A DNA stretch of 58,425 nucleotides. It comes from Myxococcales bacterium (GTDB lineage Bacteria > Myxococcota_A > UBA9160 > UBA4427). This document shows positions 25,749-35,118 of the stretch, one piece after another. The stretch spans positions 1 through 58,425 of the forward strand of contig DUCN01000123.1 in NCBI GenBank assembly GCA_012959805.1. Reading direction: 5' to 3'. A model generated the notes under the pieces. That model saw only the letters and a program-made list of their open reading frames with translations, was not told the origin of the DNA and made no database searches. The position numbers and the translations under genes were made by a program. Positions within the stretch are counted from its first letter, which is position 1; every line of letters begins with the position of its first letter.

Positions 25749-26726
25749 TCAGGCCGCAAAGGCTTCGCGCAACTCGGCGCAGACCTGTTCTATGGCTTGT
25801 CGGGCACGGGGGATCTGTCCGCTCATTCCGAAGAAGCCGTGAAAGACGCCGGGGTAGTCGGTCTGCGTCGTCGCCACACCGGCTTCGGCCAGTCGCCGCG
25901 CGTAGGCACGACCTTCGTCCCGCAGCGGATCGTATTGGGCCGTCACAACAGTCGCGCTCGGCAATCGGCCGAGGTCTGGCGCTCGGAGTGGTGAGGCCAG
26001 GGCGTCGTCGCCATCGCTCTCGGACTCGAGGTAGTGATCCCAGAACCAACGCATCATCTGTTCGGTCAAGAAATAGCCGACACCATTGCTTTTATAAGAG
26101 GCCGTATCAAAGCGATTGTCGGTCACCGGATAGATCAAGAGTTGATGGACGAGTTTCGGGCCGTTCCGGTCGCGGCACATGAGCGTGACGGCAGCCGCCA
26201 GGTTCCCACCCGCACTATCGCCGGAGACTGCGATTCGATTCGCATCAATACCGAGGGACGCGGCATTCTTCGCGACCCACTCGGTGGCCGCATAACAATC
26301 TTCAGGCGCGGCCGGAAACTTCGATTCGGGTGCGAGTCGATAGTCGACAGAGACGACGACGCAATCTGCGCCGTTGGCGAGTTCACGGCACGTCGAGTCA
26401 TGGGAGTCGAGATCACAGAGGACAAAACCACCACCGTGAAAGAAAAGCAGGCCAGGTCGCAGGTCGGTCTGACTGCTGGCGGGCTCGGTGTTTTGGCCGA
26501 CAGGTGTGGTGCCGCTGCTAGCAGGCGTATAGACGCGAACTGGAATCTTTCCCTCTGGTCCGTCGGCTTCCCTCATCTCGACGTTTCCGACTTCGGGCCC
26601 GTCGTTCTCGCCGGACTGGGCGGCGAATGCGTCGCGCATGACCGTATGGGGTACGCTGAAGGGATCGACGTCGAGGCCTTCGGCAAGACTGTCCAGGACG
26701 GCTTTTGCTTCGGGGTCGAGTGGCAT
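25749..26726 (-). CDS. Alpha/beta hydrolase, hormone-sensitive lipase family
   Basis: The chosen ATG at 26726 has AGAGG seven bases upstream and gives 325 residues beginning MPLDPEAKAVLDSLAEG; a GTG at 26765 is a weaker option. The HSL-family oxyanion motif HGGGF is in LLFFHGGGFVLCDLDSH. The nucleophile is in GDSAGGNLAAA, and the acid and histidine lie in YDPLRDEG and GVFHGFFGM. Enzymes of this group hydrolyse short acyl esters. First gene of the hydrolase-Rieske-lipoprotein operon and divergent from a DUF4136 lipoprotein gene. Confidence 0.93.
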   Translation of the reverse strand: MPLDPEAKAVLDSLAEGLDVDPFSVPHTVMRDAFAAQSGENDGPEVGNVEMREADGPEGKIPVRVYTPASSGTTPVGQNTEPASSQTDLRPGLLFFHGGGFVLCDLDSHDSTCRELANGADCVVVSVDYRLAPESKFPAAPEDCYAATEWVAKNAASLGIDANRIAVSGDSAGGNLAAAVTLMCRDRNGPKLVHQLLIYPVTDNRFDTASYKSNGVGYFLTEQMMRWFWDHYLESESDGDDALASPLRAPDLGRLPSATVVTAQYDPLRDEGRAYARRLAEAGVATTQTDYPGVFHGFFGMSGQIPRARQAIEQVCAELREAFAA

Positions 26727-26906
26727 GGAACCTCTTGGGCGACAATGGGTACAACTCAATGACACACTTCGGCATTCGACTTCGCGTCTGACCCTAGCAC
26801 TGTGGACGACTCGGTGGAGCGATTGGGCGCTATCCTGGGGAATCGAGCGTGGAGCGTGATTGGCAATGGACCAATACCAATCGCAAGGGTGCGATGAGGA
26901 GAACAG

Positions 26907-27467
26907 ATGGGTCGAAGTATTCGCTGTTTGGTTGTTGTGGCGTTGGCATTCGCATGGGTCGGGTGTCAGAGCCTAAGGGTTCGCAGTGACTGGGACCCAT
27001 CGATCTCCTTCTCCGACTTTCGACAATATGTGTGGGTCGAGCCACCGGCTCGGGAGGAGTCGAATCCTTTTGCCGACAATACGCTGCTTCGCGGTCGGGT
27101 TCGGGCTTCGATGGAAGACGCGCTCAAGCGGCGTGGCTTTCGTTCCCAGGATTCGCGCACGGGAGCAGATTTTCTCGTGACGTACTCCGTCGTTCTCGAA
27201 GAGCAGATCGATATTGATACGTTTTCAATCTCGTCCGGATATATCCATGGTCGCCGCTATCCCGTCGGAACCTTTCGTTCGAGTTCGCGAGCGGAAGCCT
27301 TCCAGGAATCAACCCTGGTGATCGATTTTCTCGATCCAAAGAGTGAGGATCTCGTGTGGCGTGGATGGGGAAGTGGGATTCTTGGAACGCGGGATCGGAT
27401 TCGAAGCGTCGATGTTCTGGATGAGGGAGTTCGAGCGATCCTGGCGGCGTTTCCGCCGCGCATGTAA
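26907..27467 (+). CDS. DUF4136 lipoprotein
   Basis: A 186-residue protein with a lipoprotein signal peptide (VVVALAFAWVGC, lipidated C20). The body follows DUF4136: SDWDPSISFSDFRQYVWVEPP near the start, RVRASMEDALKRRGFR in the middle, TLVIDFLDPKSEDLVWRGWG and a final helix VRAILAAFPP. Members are envelope lipoproteins without an assigned molecular role. The AGGAGAACAG before the ATG is a good ribosome-binding site. It stands alone and converges on the next minus-strand gene. Confidence 0.88.
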   Translation: MGRSIRCLVVVALAFAWVGCQSLRVRSDWDPSISFSDFRQYVWVEPPAREESNPFADNTLLRGRVRASMEDALKRRGFRSQDSRTGADFLVTYSVVLEEQIDIDTFSISSGYIHGRRYPVGTFRSSSRAEAFQESTLVIDFLDPKSEDLVWRGWGSGILGTRDRIRSVDVLDEGVRAILAAFPPRM

Positions 27468-27511
27468 GGCGAGCTGAGTGAGCGGCGACCGAAGGGGCTA
27501 TGAGATGGCTT

Positions 27512-28126
27512 CTAGTTCTGGATGTCCGCGTTCGCCGCGAGGGTCGTCGCCCTAAGGGGGACGCGCGTCGTGTCCGCAAGCTGCTCTTCCAGAGCGGTTG
27601 TGCGATGAGTGAGATTCTGGAGTGCTCGCGCGGTCGACGTCGAAGAGCGCAGGGCCAGCGCCATCAGAAGAAGCAGAGTCGAGGTCACAAAGCTCGCGAC
27701 ACGAAGGACCGCCGCGACCAACGTTTCGATCGATGGCCGGATCCTGGATTCAAATGGGCCGGGTCCGGCATGAACCTCGGCTGTGTCTGCGGCCGGGTCC
27801 TCGGGCTCGGGTTCGTAGCCGAGCTTGAGCAGCGCGCGATCGATCAAGTCTCTTGGGAGCGCCTCGATGGCTGCTACTTTTTCGTCGGCGGCCAAGAGCG
27901 CATCCGAGAGTGCACTGCGTTCGACGAGTTGATTGGCCGCGGATTCAAACAGGGTCGGTGCCGCAACGCTGGCCAATGCGACGACGAGGGCGAGGACGAA
28001 AACGAGGTCGGAGCCCGCGGCGAGGGTGACCCAGATCTTGAAGTAAAAGACATAGACGAACGAAATCAACGCGAGACCCGTCAAGAGGAATTGCTGCCAG
28101 AAAGTCAGATCAGAAATCGTCGACAC
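27512..28126 (-). CDS. Membrane protein with two N-terminal helices and coiled-coil tail
   Basis: From a GTG at 28126 (AAAGG six bases before) the product is 204 residues; in-frame codons up to 28207 would overlap the divergent RibD-like gene. Two hydrophobic helices (FLLTGLALISFVYVFYF and LVFVLALVVALASVAAP) are followed by an acidic soluble segment. A third helix (VAAVLRVASFVTSTLLLLMALAL) comes next, and then a predicted coiled coil (RALQNLTHRTTALEEQLAD). No family recognised. Start uncertain. Confidence 0.55.
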   Translation of the reverse strand: MSTISDLTFWQQFLLTGLALISFVYVFYFKIWVTLAAGSDLVFVLALVVALASVAAPTLFESAANQLVERSALSDALLAADEKVAAIEALPRDLIDRALLKLGYEPEPEDPAADTAEVHAGPGPFESRIRPSIETLVAAVLRVASFVTSTLLLLMALALRSSTSTARALQNLTHRTTALEEQLADTTRVPLRATTLAANADIQN

Positions 28127-28205
28127 GCTTTGCCTTTGCGCCCTAGCGCTAAAGCCGGATGTGATCCGGATTCGTATCATGATGGCACTTCGCAGAGGAA
28201 GAGGC

Positions 28206-29018
28206 ATGGACGCTGGGCAACTGGAACGACGGATTGAATTGCTCTATGGAAAAGTGGATTGGCGAAATGCGGAGGGGCTGCTGCATGTTGCTGCCATTGC
28301 CCCGGCCACGGGCTCTGTTCTAGCGATCGGACCAACATCGCCGCCGAGCGAGACCGATCGATTCATTCTCGGCCTGGCGCGTGCTCGCGCCGATTTCATT
28401 CTGACGACCGGCTCGGTTCTGCGTGCTGAGCCCGATCTGGTTCATGCGTATTCGGAAGATGCGGAGTTGGATCAGGCTTTGCGCGCGTGGCGCAGAAGAG
28501 TTCTCCCACGCGATGGCGAGCCGGGCCTGGTCATCGTTTCGTACTCCGGTGACGTTCCACAGGACCATCCGTGCCTGGCTGCATCGAGGACCGGAATCAT
28601 CTGGACTTCCAAGCATGGCCGGAATCGTCTCGGGTCCTCGGTCGGCCATTTCAAGGTCGAGGAGGGCATTGTCGAGAATCCGAAGGGTGCAGAATGTGGG
28701 GATCCGAATATTCGGCAGAGCCTTCGTGAGCTGGTCGAATTCTTGCGTGTTCGGTACAGCGCCAGGACAATCTTGATCGAGGCAGGGCCGACGCTCTCGC
28801 ACGCATTCTATGCTCGGCCTCTCGGCGACGGCCTTCGTATGGATGAACTGCTGTTGTCGCGCTTCGAAGGTGATGTCCCGCGCGAGGCGCTTGGGCCCGC
28901 TTTCGAATCCGAAGAGACGATCGATCGGCTGTTTTCCGATCCGCGTACTCGAAGAACCGTTCGGGAACCCAGTGGGCGCTGGTACTTCGAGCGCTACCGG
29001 GCGCCGGTTTCTACATGA
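28206..29018 (+). CDS. RibD C-terminal (dihydrofolate-reductase-like) family protein
   Basis: The ATG at 28206, preceded by AGAGGAAGAGG, gives 270 residues. Strand-helix patterns fit the RibD reductase/DHFR-like fold: FILTTGSVLRAEPDL near the substrate loop, LVIVSYSGD, and the conserved end motif TILIEAGPTLSHAFYARPL, equivalent to the EGGPxLNxxLLxxGLVDEL pattern. The cytosine-deaminase half of RibD is absent, so it is not a full riboflavin enzyme; stand-alone members reduce unknown pterin- or flavin-related compounds with NADPH. Its 3' end overlaps the convergent RNA methyltransferase gene by 25 bp. Confidence 0.75.
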   Translation: MDAGQLERRIELLYGKVDWRNAEGLLHVAAIAPATGSVLAIGPTSPPSETDRFILGLARARADFILTTGSVLRAEPDLVHAYSEDAELDQALRAWRRRVLPRDGEPGLVIVSYSGDVPQDHPCLAASRTGIIWTSKHGRNRLGSSVGHFKVEEGIVENPKGAECGDPNIRQSLRELVEFLRVRYSARTILIEAGPTLSHAFYARPLGDGLRMDELLLSRFEGDVPREALGPAFESEETIDRLFSDPRTRRTVREPSGRWYFERYRAPVST

Positions 29019-30145
29019 TCGAGCCAAACGAGGGTTTCGACATGTTCGGTGAAAGGAAAGAAGTCGAAGGCCTCGAGGCCGCGAAGCACGAGCTGGCCCG
29101 GTCGTGTGAGAATTTCGAGATCCACAATGAGTCGATCAAGACCACAAGCCAGATAGATCAGGCGTTGGGGCGCGTGCTCGGAAAGCGCTGAAGACAGCGC
29201 TGCGTCGAGACCCCGCCGTGGTGGATCGACGAGGACGACATCTGCTCCCTTAAGCGCATCGAGCGCTTCCCCAGCAACCCCGGGCAGCACACTCGCGCGT
29301 TCGCGAATGTCATGCGGGATCGCCGCGAGACCGAGTTCGAGTCCGGCGAGACCGTCTGGGCTTCGCTCGTTGAAGCGAATGGATTTCGAACGGCCGAGCA
29401 GCGGGAGGCCAATCGAACCGACGCCGCAATAAAATTCGGCCATCACGGCATCGTCGGGGACGAGTTCAGAGATTCGCTCAACCGCGCGCTCGAAGAGCGG
29501 AAGATGATTCTGACCGAAGGCGCCGGGCGGAAAAAAGACGTCCACGCCGGAAATGGATTCGACCGTTGCGGCTTCGCCCGCGAGTCGAAGCATTTTCGGA
29601 CCGAGAATCGAATTGCTTCGCTCGGGCTGTGCGTTGAAGAAGAGCCCGTGAAGCTGGTCTCCCAGGCGCCGTTCGACTGCTTCCGGCAGATCACCCAGTA
29701 CGTCCGGTGTCTCTGCGCGTCCGACGAGGACGATCTGAACACGCTCGGTCGCCCGTTCCACGACGAGTTGGAGATATCGAAGCGCGCCGCGATGGGGTCG
29801 ATCGGCGTAGGGTTCGATGCCGGTTTCGCGAATGGCCTCGCGGATCTCTCGCGCCGCATGATTGATCACGGGGTGATGAACCGGGCAATGGGGCGTATGT
29901 ACTATTCGATGGCTACCGCTCTGGAAGAGGCCGATCTTGGGGTTTCGGGCGTTCCCACGAACCGCGAGGCGGGCGCGATGTCGATGGCCGAGCCCGCTCG
30001 CCGAATGGAGGCGCGGTTCGGGCAATTCGGCGTCGATGGCGATAGCGCAGAGCTCCGACCAGATTTCTTCCGGTAGCTTGCTTTCCCCGAAACGGGGGCA
30101 TCCGGGGCAGGGCGGGCGATGAGGGCAGTCGATTAGATTGGGCAC
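28994..30145 (-). CDS. TrmA/RlmD-family RNA 5-methyluridine methyltransferase
   Basis: A 383-residue SAM-dependent RNA methyltransferase. The [4Fe-4S] ligands typical of RlmD are present near the N-terminus (C7, C13, C16 in CPHRPPCPGC) with the fourth at C87 (PHCPVHHP). FGQNHLPLFERAVERI and EFYCGVGSIGLPLL form the SAM site, VVLVDPPRRGLD is motif IV, and YLACGLDRL holds the catalytic cysteine (C334). TEHVETLVWL closes the protein as usual. No TRAM domain is visible. It probably methylates a uridine in 23S rRNA or tRNA. The GTG start lies 2 bp from the divergent YgiQ frame. Confidence 0.9.
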   Translation of the reverse strand: MPNLIDCPHRPPCPGCPRFGESKLPEEIWSELCAIAIDAELPEPRLHSASGLGHRHRARLAVRGNARNPKIGLFQSGSHRIVHTPHCPVHHPVINHAAREIREAIRETGIEPYADRPHRGALRYLQLVVERATERVQIVLVGRAETPDVLGDLPEAVERRLGDQLHGLFFNAQPERSNSILGPKMLRLAGEAATVESISGVDVFFPPGAFGQNHLPLFERAVERISELVPDDAVMAEFYCGVGSIGLPLLGRSKSIRFNERSPDGLAGLELGLAAIPHDIRERASVLPGVAGEALDALKGADVVLVDPPRRGLDAALSSALSEHAPQRLIYLACGLDRLIVDLEILTRPGQLVLRGLEAFDFFPFTEHVETLVWLDHVETGAR

Positions 30146-30147
30146 CC

Positions 30148-32226
30148 ATGAAGCCTAGCGTCCCGGGTTGCTATCGTAGGCCCGTGACGACCTCCATCAA
30201 AAATTCAGCGCCCAGACAATCCAAGCAATCCCAAGGGCGATCCAGGGGTGGCCGACAATCGTCGTCGCCAAGGTCCTCGCGTGCCGATTTTCTGCCGATG
30301 TCTCGTGCGGACATCGAGGCGCGCGGGTGGGATCGCGCTGACATCATCTTCGTGAGCGGGGATGCCTATGTGGATCATCCCTCCTTTGCCATGGCGATCC
30401 TGGGGCGCTGGCTCGAAGAACATGGATTTCGGGTGGCGCTTCTTTGTCAGCCGGACTGGCAGAGCGCGGATGCATGGCGAGAGCTCGGCGCCCCGCGGCT
30501 CTTCTGCGCGGTGAGTGCCGGCAACATGGACTCGATGATCAATCACTATACGGCCAACAAGAAGCGCCGAAATGCTGACGCGTATTCGCCCGGCGGAGAG
30601 ATCGGTCTGCGGCCCGACCGCCCGACCGCCGTCTATGCCCAGCGATGTCGCGAAGCCTTCAAGGGTGTGCCCGTCATCAGCGGCGGCGTCGAGGCCTCAC
30701 TTCGTCGCATCGCACATTACGATTATTGGAGTGATCGCGTTTGGCCCTCCAATCTCGTGACTTCAAAGGCAGATCTACTCGGCTACGGAATGGGCGAATC
30801 GATTCTGCTCGAAATTGCACAGCGTTTGGATCGCGGAGAGGATCTGGCTTCGCTTCGCTCCATGCGCGGAGTAGCCTATCTGCTGGGAAAGAATGAAACG
30901 CTGCCCGAGATGGGGTTTGAAGGAGCGTTAGGCGACGAGACGATCGAGTTGCCTTCTCTTGCAGAGGTTAAGGACGATCCTCGCGCGTTCGCCAACATGA
31001 CCCGGCAGCTGCATCACGAAACCAACCCGAGCAATGCGCGACGACTGACGCAGTTGCATGGCGATCGACTGCTGGTCGTGAACCCGCCTGCGCTGCCGCT
31101 CGATGAAAAGATGATGGATCGGATCCACGAACTTCCCTATACGCGGGATCCGCATCCCGACTACGAAGCGCCGCCGCCGGCCTGGGAAACCATCAAGGAC
31201 TCCGTGCAAATAATGCGAGGATGTTTCGGTGGCTGCACGTTTTGCTCGATCACCATGCATCAAGGTCGCGAGATTCAGAGTCGGAGCCCAGATTCGATCT
31301 TGAACGAGGTGAAGGCGCTGGCGAAGCGCCCCGACTTCAAGGGTTCGATCAGCGATCTCGGCGGGCCCACCGCCAATATGTACCGGATGCGATGTTCGAA
31401 GCCGGAGGTCGAGCGCGTGTGCCGCCGGCTTTCTTGTGTACATCCGAAGGTCTGCAAGCTATTGGGGACCGATCACGCACCGACCCTTGACTTGATGCGC
31501 CGTGCGCGCGAGGTGCCTGGCGTAAAGCGCGTCCACATCGCTTCTGGAATTCGCATGGACCTTGCTGCGAACGAGCCGGAATATCTCGAGGAACTCGCTG
31601 CGCACCATGTCGGCGGACATCTCAAGGTCGCGCCCGAACATGTCAGCGAGCGCGTGCTTCAGATGATGAAGAAACCGGGGCGTAAGGGCTTCGAGATTTT
31701 CGCGGAGCGCTTCGAGCGCGCCTCGAAACGCGCGGGTAAGGAGCAGTATCTGGTTCCCTATTTCATTGCGAGTCATCCGGGCTCGGGTGTCGAAGATATG
31801 ATCGAACTCGCGATTTTCTTGAAGGAGCGTGGCTATCGCCCGCGACAGGTTCAGGACTTCATTCCCGCGCCCATGGATCTGGCGACGTGCATGTACTGGA
31901 CAGGGTTTGACCCACTAACGATGAAGAAGGTCGACACGGCGAAGCGGCTGAAAGACCGAAACGTGCAGCGGGCGCTCTTGCAATTCTTCGCGCCGGACAA
32001 TTGGGCGACGGTTCGTGCTGCGCTTCGACAAGCCGGCCGCGAAGACCTGATTGGTGAAGGGCCCGACTGTTTGATTTCGGCGCGACCGCCGCGCCGCGGA
32101 TCGCGTGACGGGAGCGGAAAGGGTCCGTCTGGGGAGCGGCGAGGGCCCGGAGATCGAGGTCCGACAGGCGGAGGCTATCGGCGGACATCCCGCGAGCGCG
32201 GCAAGGACCGGGCGGACGAATCCTAG
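30148..32226 (+). CDS. YgiQ-family radical SAM protein
   Basis: A 692-residue member of the UPF0313/YgiQ family. An N-terminal region with FLPMSRADIEARGWDRADIIFVSGDAYVDHPSF is followed by the radical-SAM core with cluster cysteines C359, C363 and C366 (RGCFGGCTFCSI). A YgiQ-typical C-terminal domain contains YLVPYFIASHPG and FIPAPMDLATCMYWTGFDP. The last 60 residues are a basic, Gly/Arg/Ser-rich tail. Function unassigned; tRNA or metabolite modification is often suggested. The GTG at 30184 is an alternative start that would leave room for a divergent promoter. A CGTTAGGCG motif is at 30926-30934. Confidence 0.93.
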   Translation: MKPSVPGCYRRPVTTSIKNSAPRQSKQSQGRSRGGRQSSSPRSSRADFLPMSRADIEARGWDRADIIFVSGDAYVDHPSFAMAILGRWLEEHGFRVALLCQPDWQSADAWRELGAPRLFCAVSAGNMDSMINHYTANKKRRNADAYSPGGEIGLRPDRPTAVYAQRCREAFKGVPVISGGVEASLRRIAHYDYWSDRVWPSNLVTSKADLLGYGMGESILLEIAQRLDRGEDLASLRSMRGVAYLLGKNETLPEMGFEGALGDETIELPSLAEVKDDPRAFANMTRQLHHETNPSNARRLTQLHGDRLLVVNPPALPLDEKMMDRIHELPYTRDPHPDYEAPPPAWETIKDSVQIMRGCFGGCTFCSITMHQGREIQSRSPDSILNEVKALAKRPDFKGSISDLGGPTANMYRMRCSKPEVERVCRRLSCVHPKVCKLLGTDHAPTLDLMRRAREVPGVKRVHIASGIRMDLAANEPEYLEELAAHHVGGHLKVAPEHVSERVLQMMKKPGRKGFEIFAERFERASKRAGKEQYLVPYFIASHPGSGVEDMIELAIFLKERGYRPRQVQDFIPAPMDLATCMYWTGFDPLTMKKVDTAKRLKDRNVQRALLQFFAPDNWATVRAALRQAGREDLIGEGPDCLISARPPRRGSRDGSGKGPSGERRGPGDRGPTGGGYRRTSRERGKDRADES

Positions 32227-32339
32227 AGATCCAAGTTCGGTCGTTTGACCACTTGGGGTGCTCTGCGTAGAGGGTTTTCGGCTTCGTCCGACCATGTCCG
32301 AAAGTGACCAATAGAGACCACGGCGAACGCTAGTCTTGG

Positions 32340-33920
32340 ATGATGGATTGTTCGGAACCATCGCCTGATCCCCCGTCGCTGGATGCCGGGGATTGCTATC
32401 GCGCGCTTTCGATTCGCGATGCTCGATTCGATGGGCGCTTCTTTACCGGTGTGAAGACGACCGGGGTGTTCTGTCGGCCCGTCTGTCCAGCACCCCTACC
32501 CAAGGCGGTGAACTGTACGTTCTGGCGGAGTGCGGCGGCGGCTCAGGCGGCGGGGTTTCGGCCTTGTCTTCGATGTCGTCCGGAGACGGCTCCGGGTACG
32601 CCGGCGGGGAGGGGAACGGCGGCGAGTGTTTCGCGCGCGATGCGTTTGATCGAAACTGGGGCGCTCGATCACGGCGGGTCGGTTGATGCGCTGGCCGATC
32701 GATTGGGGATCGGCTCACGACATCTGCGTCGACTCTTCGAACAGCATCTTGGCGCCGCGCCTCGTGCCGTCGCGAAGCTTCGTCGAACGCTCTTTGCGAA
32801 GCAGCTGATCGATGAAACCAAAATGACGATGACCGAGATCGCAGCGAGTTCCGGCTTCAGAAGCCAGAGACGTTTCAACGCCTGTTTCCGAGAAGTCTAT
32901 GGACGCTCGCCGAGTGCGCTCCGTCGCGCGTCAAAGAAGAAGGTGGCGGCTCGTGGTGGAATGGACGGTACAGCGGATGCTTCACGAAGCGTCATCAAGC
33001 CGGCCGCAGTGCGCAGAACCTCGAAGCTCGATCAGAGCATGATCGAGTTGTCTCTGCCTTATCGTCCGCCCTTCGCGTGGCAGGCGCTGCTGGATTTTTT
33101 TCAAGCGCGCGCCATTCCTGGAGTCGAGTCCATCTCGGGGGATCGATATCTGCGGACGATTCGTATGAACTCGGGCATCGGATCGATCGCAGTACGACAC
33201 GACGCGTCTCGCCGAAGATTGCGTGTGGCCGTTCGCCTGTCTTCGCCCGAAGGCTTGATCGAGATCGCCGCACGGCTTCGGCAGCTTTTTGATCTGGACG
33301 CCGACGCCGACGGAATCGATCGAGTACTGGCACAGCAGCCCATGCTGCGAGCGAATGTTGGCGGCTGCCCGGGCATGCGGGTGCCGGGAGCGTTTGATGG
33401 TTTCGAAACCGCAGTTCGGGGAATTCTGGGTCAGCAGGTGAGCGTCAAAGGCGCGACCACGATTGCAGGCCGCCTGGCGGAACGCTGGGGAACGAAATTA
33501 CCAAGGCGACTGGCACAGCACGACGATCTGGCTTGGATCTTTCCGACGCCTCGTCGGCTGGTGAAAGCACCGCTCGAGGAAGTGGGCATCATTCGCGCCC
33601 GGGCGGAGACGATTCGAAATCTAGCCCGTGCCGTTTTGGCCGATGCGAGCCTTTTGTATTCGGGGAAGGGATTGTCTGAGGACATCGAGCGTTGGGTGGC
33701 ACTGCCCGGGATCGGTCCATGGACGGCTCACTATGTCGCTATGCGTGTGTTGCGCGAACCCGACGCGCTCCCGTCGGCGGATCTCGGTCTGCGCAAGGCC
33801 ATTACGAAGTCGGGTGAGAAGCCGCGGCCGCCGTGTGAAGTGGAGATCGAACTCGATCCCTATCGGCCTTATCGCGCCTATGCGGCGATGCGGCTTTGGG
33901 CGTCTCTGAATCCGGTTTGA
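32340..33920 (+). CDS. Ada zinc/AraC domain fused to AlkA 3-methyladenine DNA glycosylase
   Basis: The 526-residue protein joins three modules. First is the Ada metal-binding domain: RFFTGVKTTGVFCRPVCPA and FRPCLRCRPE supply four cysteines, one of which accepts methyl groups from phosphotriesters. An AraC-type helix-turn-helix follows (about 105-195, DALADRLGIGSRHLRRLFEQH). Last is AlkA, with its N-terminal domain and HhH-GPD glycosylase (GILGQQVSVKGATTIAGRLA, WVALPGIGPWTAHYVAMR, and catalytic Asp in LPSADLGLRKAI). It senses and repairs alkylated DNA. The fusion is known in other bacteria. Two adjacent ATGs could start it. Confidence 0.94.
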   Translation: MMDCSEPSPDPPSLDAGDCYRALSIRDARFDGRFFTGVKTTGVFCRPVCPAPLPKAVNCTFWRSAAAAQAAGFRPCLRCRPETAPGTPAGRGTAASVSRAMRLIETGALDHGGSVDALADRLGIGSRHLRRLFEQHLGAAPRAVAKLRRTLFAKQLIDETKMTMTEIAASSGFRSQRRFNACFREVYGRSPSALRRASKKKVAARGGMDGTADASRSVIKPAAVRRTSKLDQSMIELSLPYRPPFAWQALLDFFQARAIPGVESISGDRYLRTIRMNSGIGSIAVRHDASRRRLRVAVRLSSPEGLIEIAARLRQLFDLDADADGIDRVLAQQPMLRANVGGCPGMRVPGAFDGFETAVRGILGQQVSVKGATTIAGRLAERWGTKLPRRLAQHDDLAWIFPTPRRLVKAPLEEVGIIRARAETIRNLARAVLADASLLYSGKGLSEDIERWVALPGIGPWTAHYVAMRVLREPDALPSADLGLRKAITKSGEKPRPPCEVEIELDPYRPYRAYAAMRLWASLNPV

Positions 33921-33998
33921 CGTCTGCTTTTCTGACGTGATACCGCCGTGCAGCGGACCTAACGTCGAGGTGATGAAAGGCGAGCAGGGCCACGTCGC

Positions 33999-34292
33999 CT
34001 ACCCCTGGCCTTCTTCCTGCTCGCGAATTTCTTTTCGAACGACCGAGACGTGGACGATGCCGTAGAGGAAGGTCTGCCAAAGCTCGCCTGGGAGAGGTCG
34101 CGAACTCTTTCGCAATACGCCCAGGAAGGCCACGCATTCGACGGCGTGAACGACCGCTAGTACCCAGAAGAGGCTGCGGCCGAAGTCTGCGAGTTCCGTA
34201 GACTGCAGGGGCGGAAAGAAGCAGGCCGTCGAAATCAGCCAGATGGCGCCGAGAATGCCCTTCGCAACGGGGTAGACGCTCGTGCTTTCCAT
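33999..34292 (-). CDS. Small membrane protein, DUF1145-like
   Basis: A 97-residue protein with three hydrophobic segments (GILGAIWLISTACFFPP, FGRSLFWVLAVVHAVECVAFLGVL and LWQTFLYGIVHVSVV) and a charged C-terminus (RKEIREQEEGQG). The spacing and the WQ..LYGIVH region resemble YhhL/DUF1145 proteins of the inner membrane, which have no assigned role. Assignment is by pattern. It is divergent from the FkbM-like gene. Confidence 0.6.
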   Translation of the reverse strand: MESTSVYPVAKGILGAIWLISTACFFPPLQSTELADFGRSLFWVLAVVHAVECVAFLGVLRKSSRPLPGELWQTFLYGIVHVSVVRKEIREQEEGQG

Positions 34293-34343
34293 GATTTTGG
34301 GGTCTCCTGAGTGGGCGGGTCATGATAGCTTCCCCGCTCTCTT

Positions 34344-35096
34344 ATGCAGCTCGGGCTGCCAGTGTTGGGGACTTCGATTTTGACTTCGAACGAAACGCAG
34401 GAAGACTGGAAGCAGGATCTCGAATCGGCAGCCATGCAGAAATACTCCCAGGGCGGTGAAGACGGCGTCCTGCTTCGAATCTTCGAAAAAATCGGAGTTC
34501 GCCATCGCTATTTTGTCGAATTCGGTGCCTGGGACGGACTCTTTCTCTCCAACACGGCGAACCTGCGCTTGCATCACGGTTGGTCGGGACTCCTTCTCGA
34601 AGGCAGCAAGAAGGCCGACGGCAAGCTCGTTCAGCGTGCTCATGTTGATGCCGAAAATGTCGATGCACTCTTTCTGGAACATGGCGTACCACACGATTTC
34701 GATCTGCTCTCGATCGACATCGACGGCAATGACTATTGGGTCTGGAAGGCCATCGAATCCTTCTCGCCGCGTGTCGTCGTAATGGAATACAACATTTTCT
34801 TTCAACCAGAAATGGCCAAGACGATGGCCTACGACTCGAAGCATTCCTGGGCCCACGATCATTTCGCTTTGTATCACGGTGCGAGCCTGGCCGCGTTTGA
34901 AAAACTGGGGCGCGAAAAAGGCTATGTGTTGGCCTATACCGAGCCCTATTGTCCGAATGCCATCTTCGTTCGAGCGGACGAGATGCCCGAGGACGAAGTC
35001 ATGCCTTCGGTATCGGAGTGGACGCGCTGGGATTGGCCGGCGGATGGTTATGTCGAACCGGCGGTGCGGCCAGGCGGCGCCTGGGTCGATGTTTGA
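34344..35096 (+). CDS. FkbM-like SAM methyltransferase family protein
   Basis: A 250-residue protein with a Rossmann-like core. Residues around YSQGGEDGVLLRIFEKIG and RYFVEFGAWDGLFLSNTANL match the first strand and SAM loop of FkbM-type methyltransferases. Strand 2 is SGLLLEGSKK, strand 4 is FDLLSIDIDGNDYWVWKAI and strand 5 is RVVVMEYN. FkbM-domain proteins O-methylate sugars and polyketides, but many remain unassigned. No sugar-biosynthesis genes are nearby. The ATG at 34344 lacks a clear Shine-Dalgarno; a TTG twelve codons later is possible. Confidence 0.75.
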   Translation: MQLGLPVLGTSILTSNETQEDWKQDLESAAMQKYSQGGEDGVLLRIFEKIGVRHRYFVEFGAWDGLFLSNTANLRLHHGWSGLLLEGSKKADGKLVQRAHVDAENVDALFLEHGVPHDFDLLSIDIDGNDYWVWKAIESFSPRVVVMEYNIFFQPEMAKTMAYDSKHSWAHDHFALYHGASLAAFEKLGREKGYVLAYTEPYCPNAIFVRADEMPEDEVMPSVSEWTRWDWPADGYVEPAVRPGGAWVDV

Positions 35097-35118
35097 GACA
35101 CGGTGTTAGGGGAGGGCA

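Noticed and set aside
32340..33920. Ada/AlkA fusion as a new architecture
   Set aside because: This fusion is already described in several bacterial groups.
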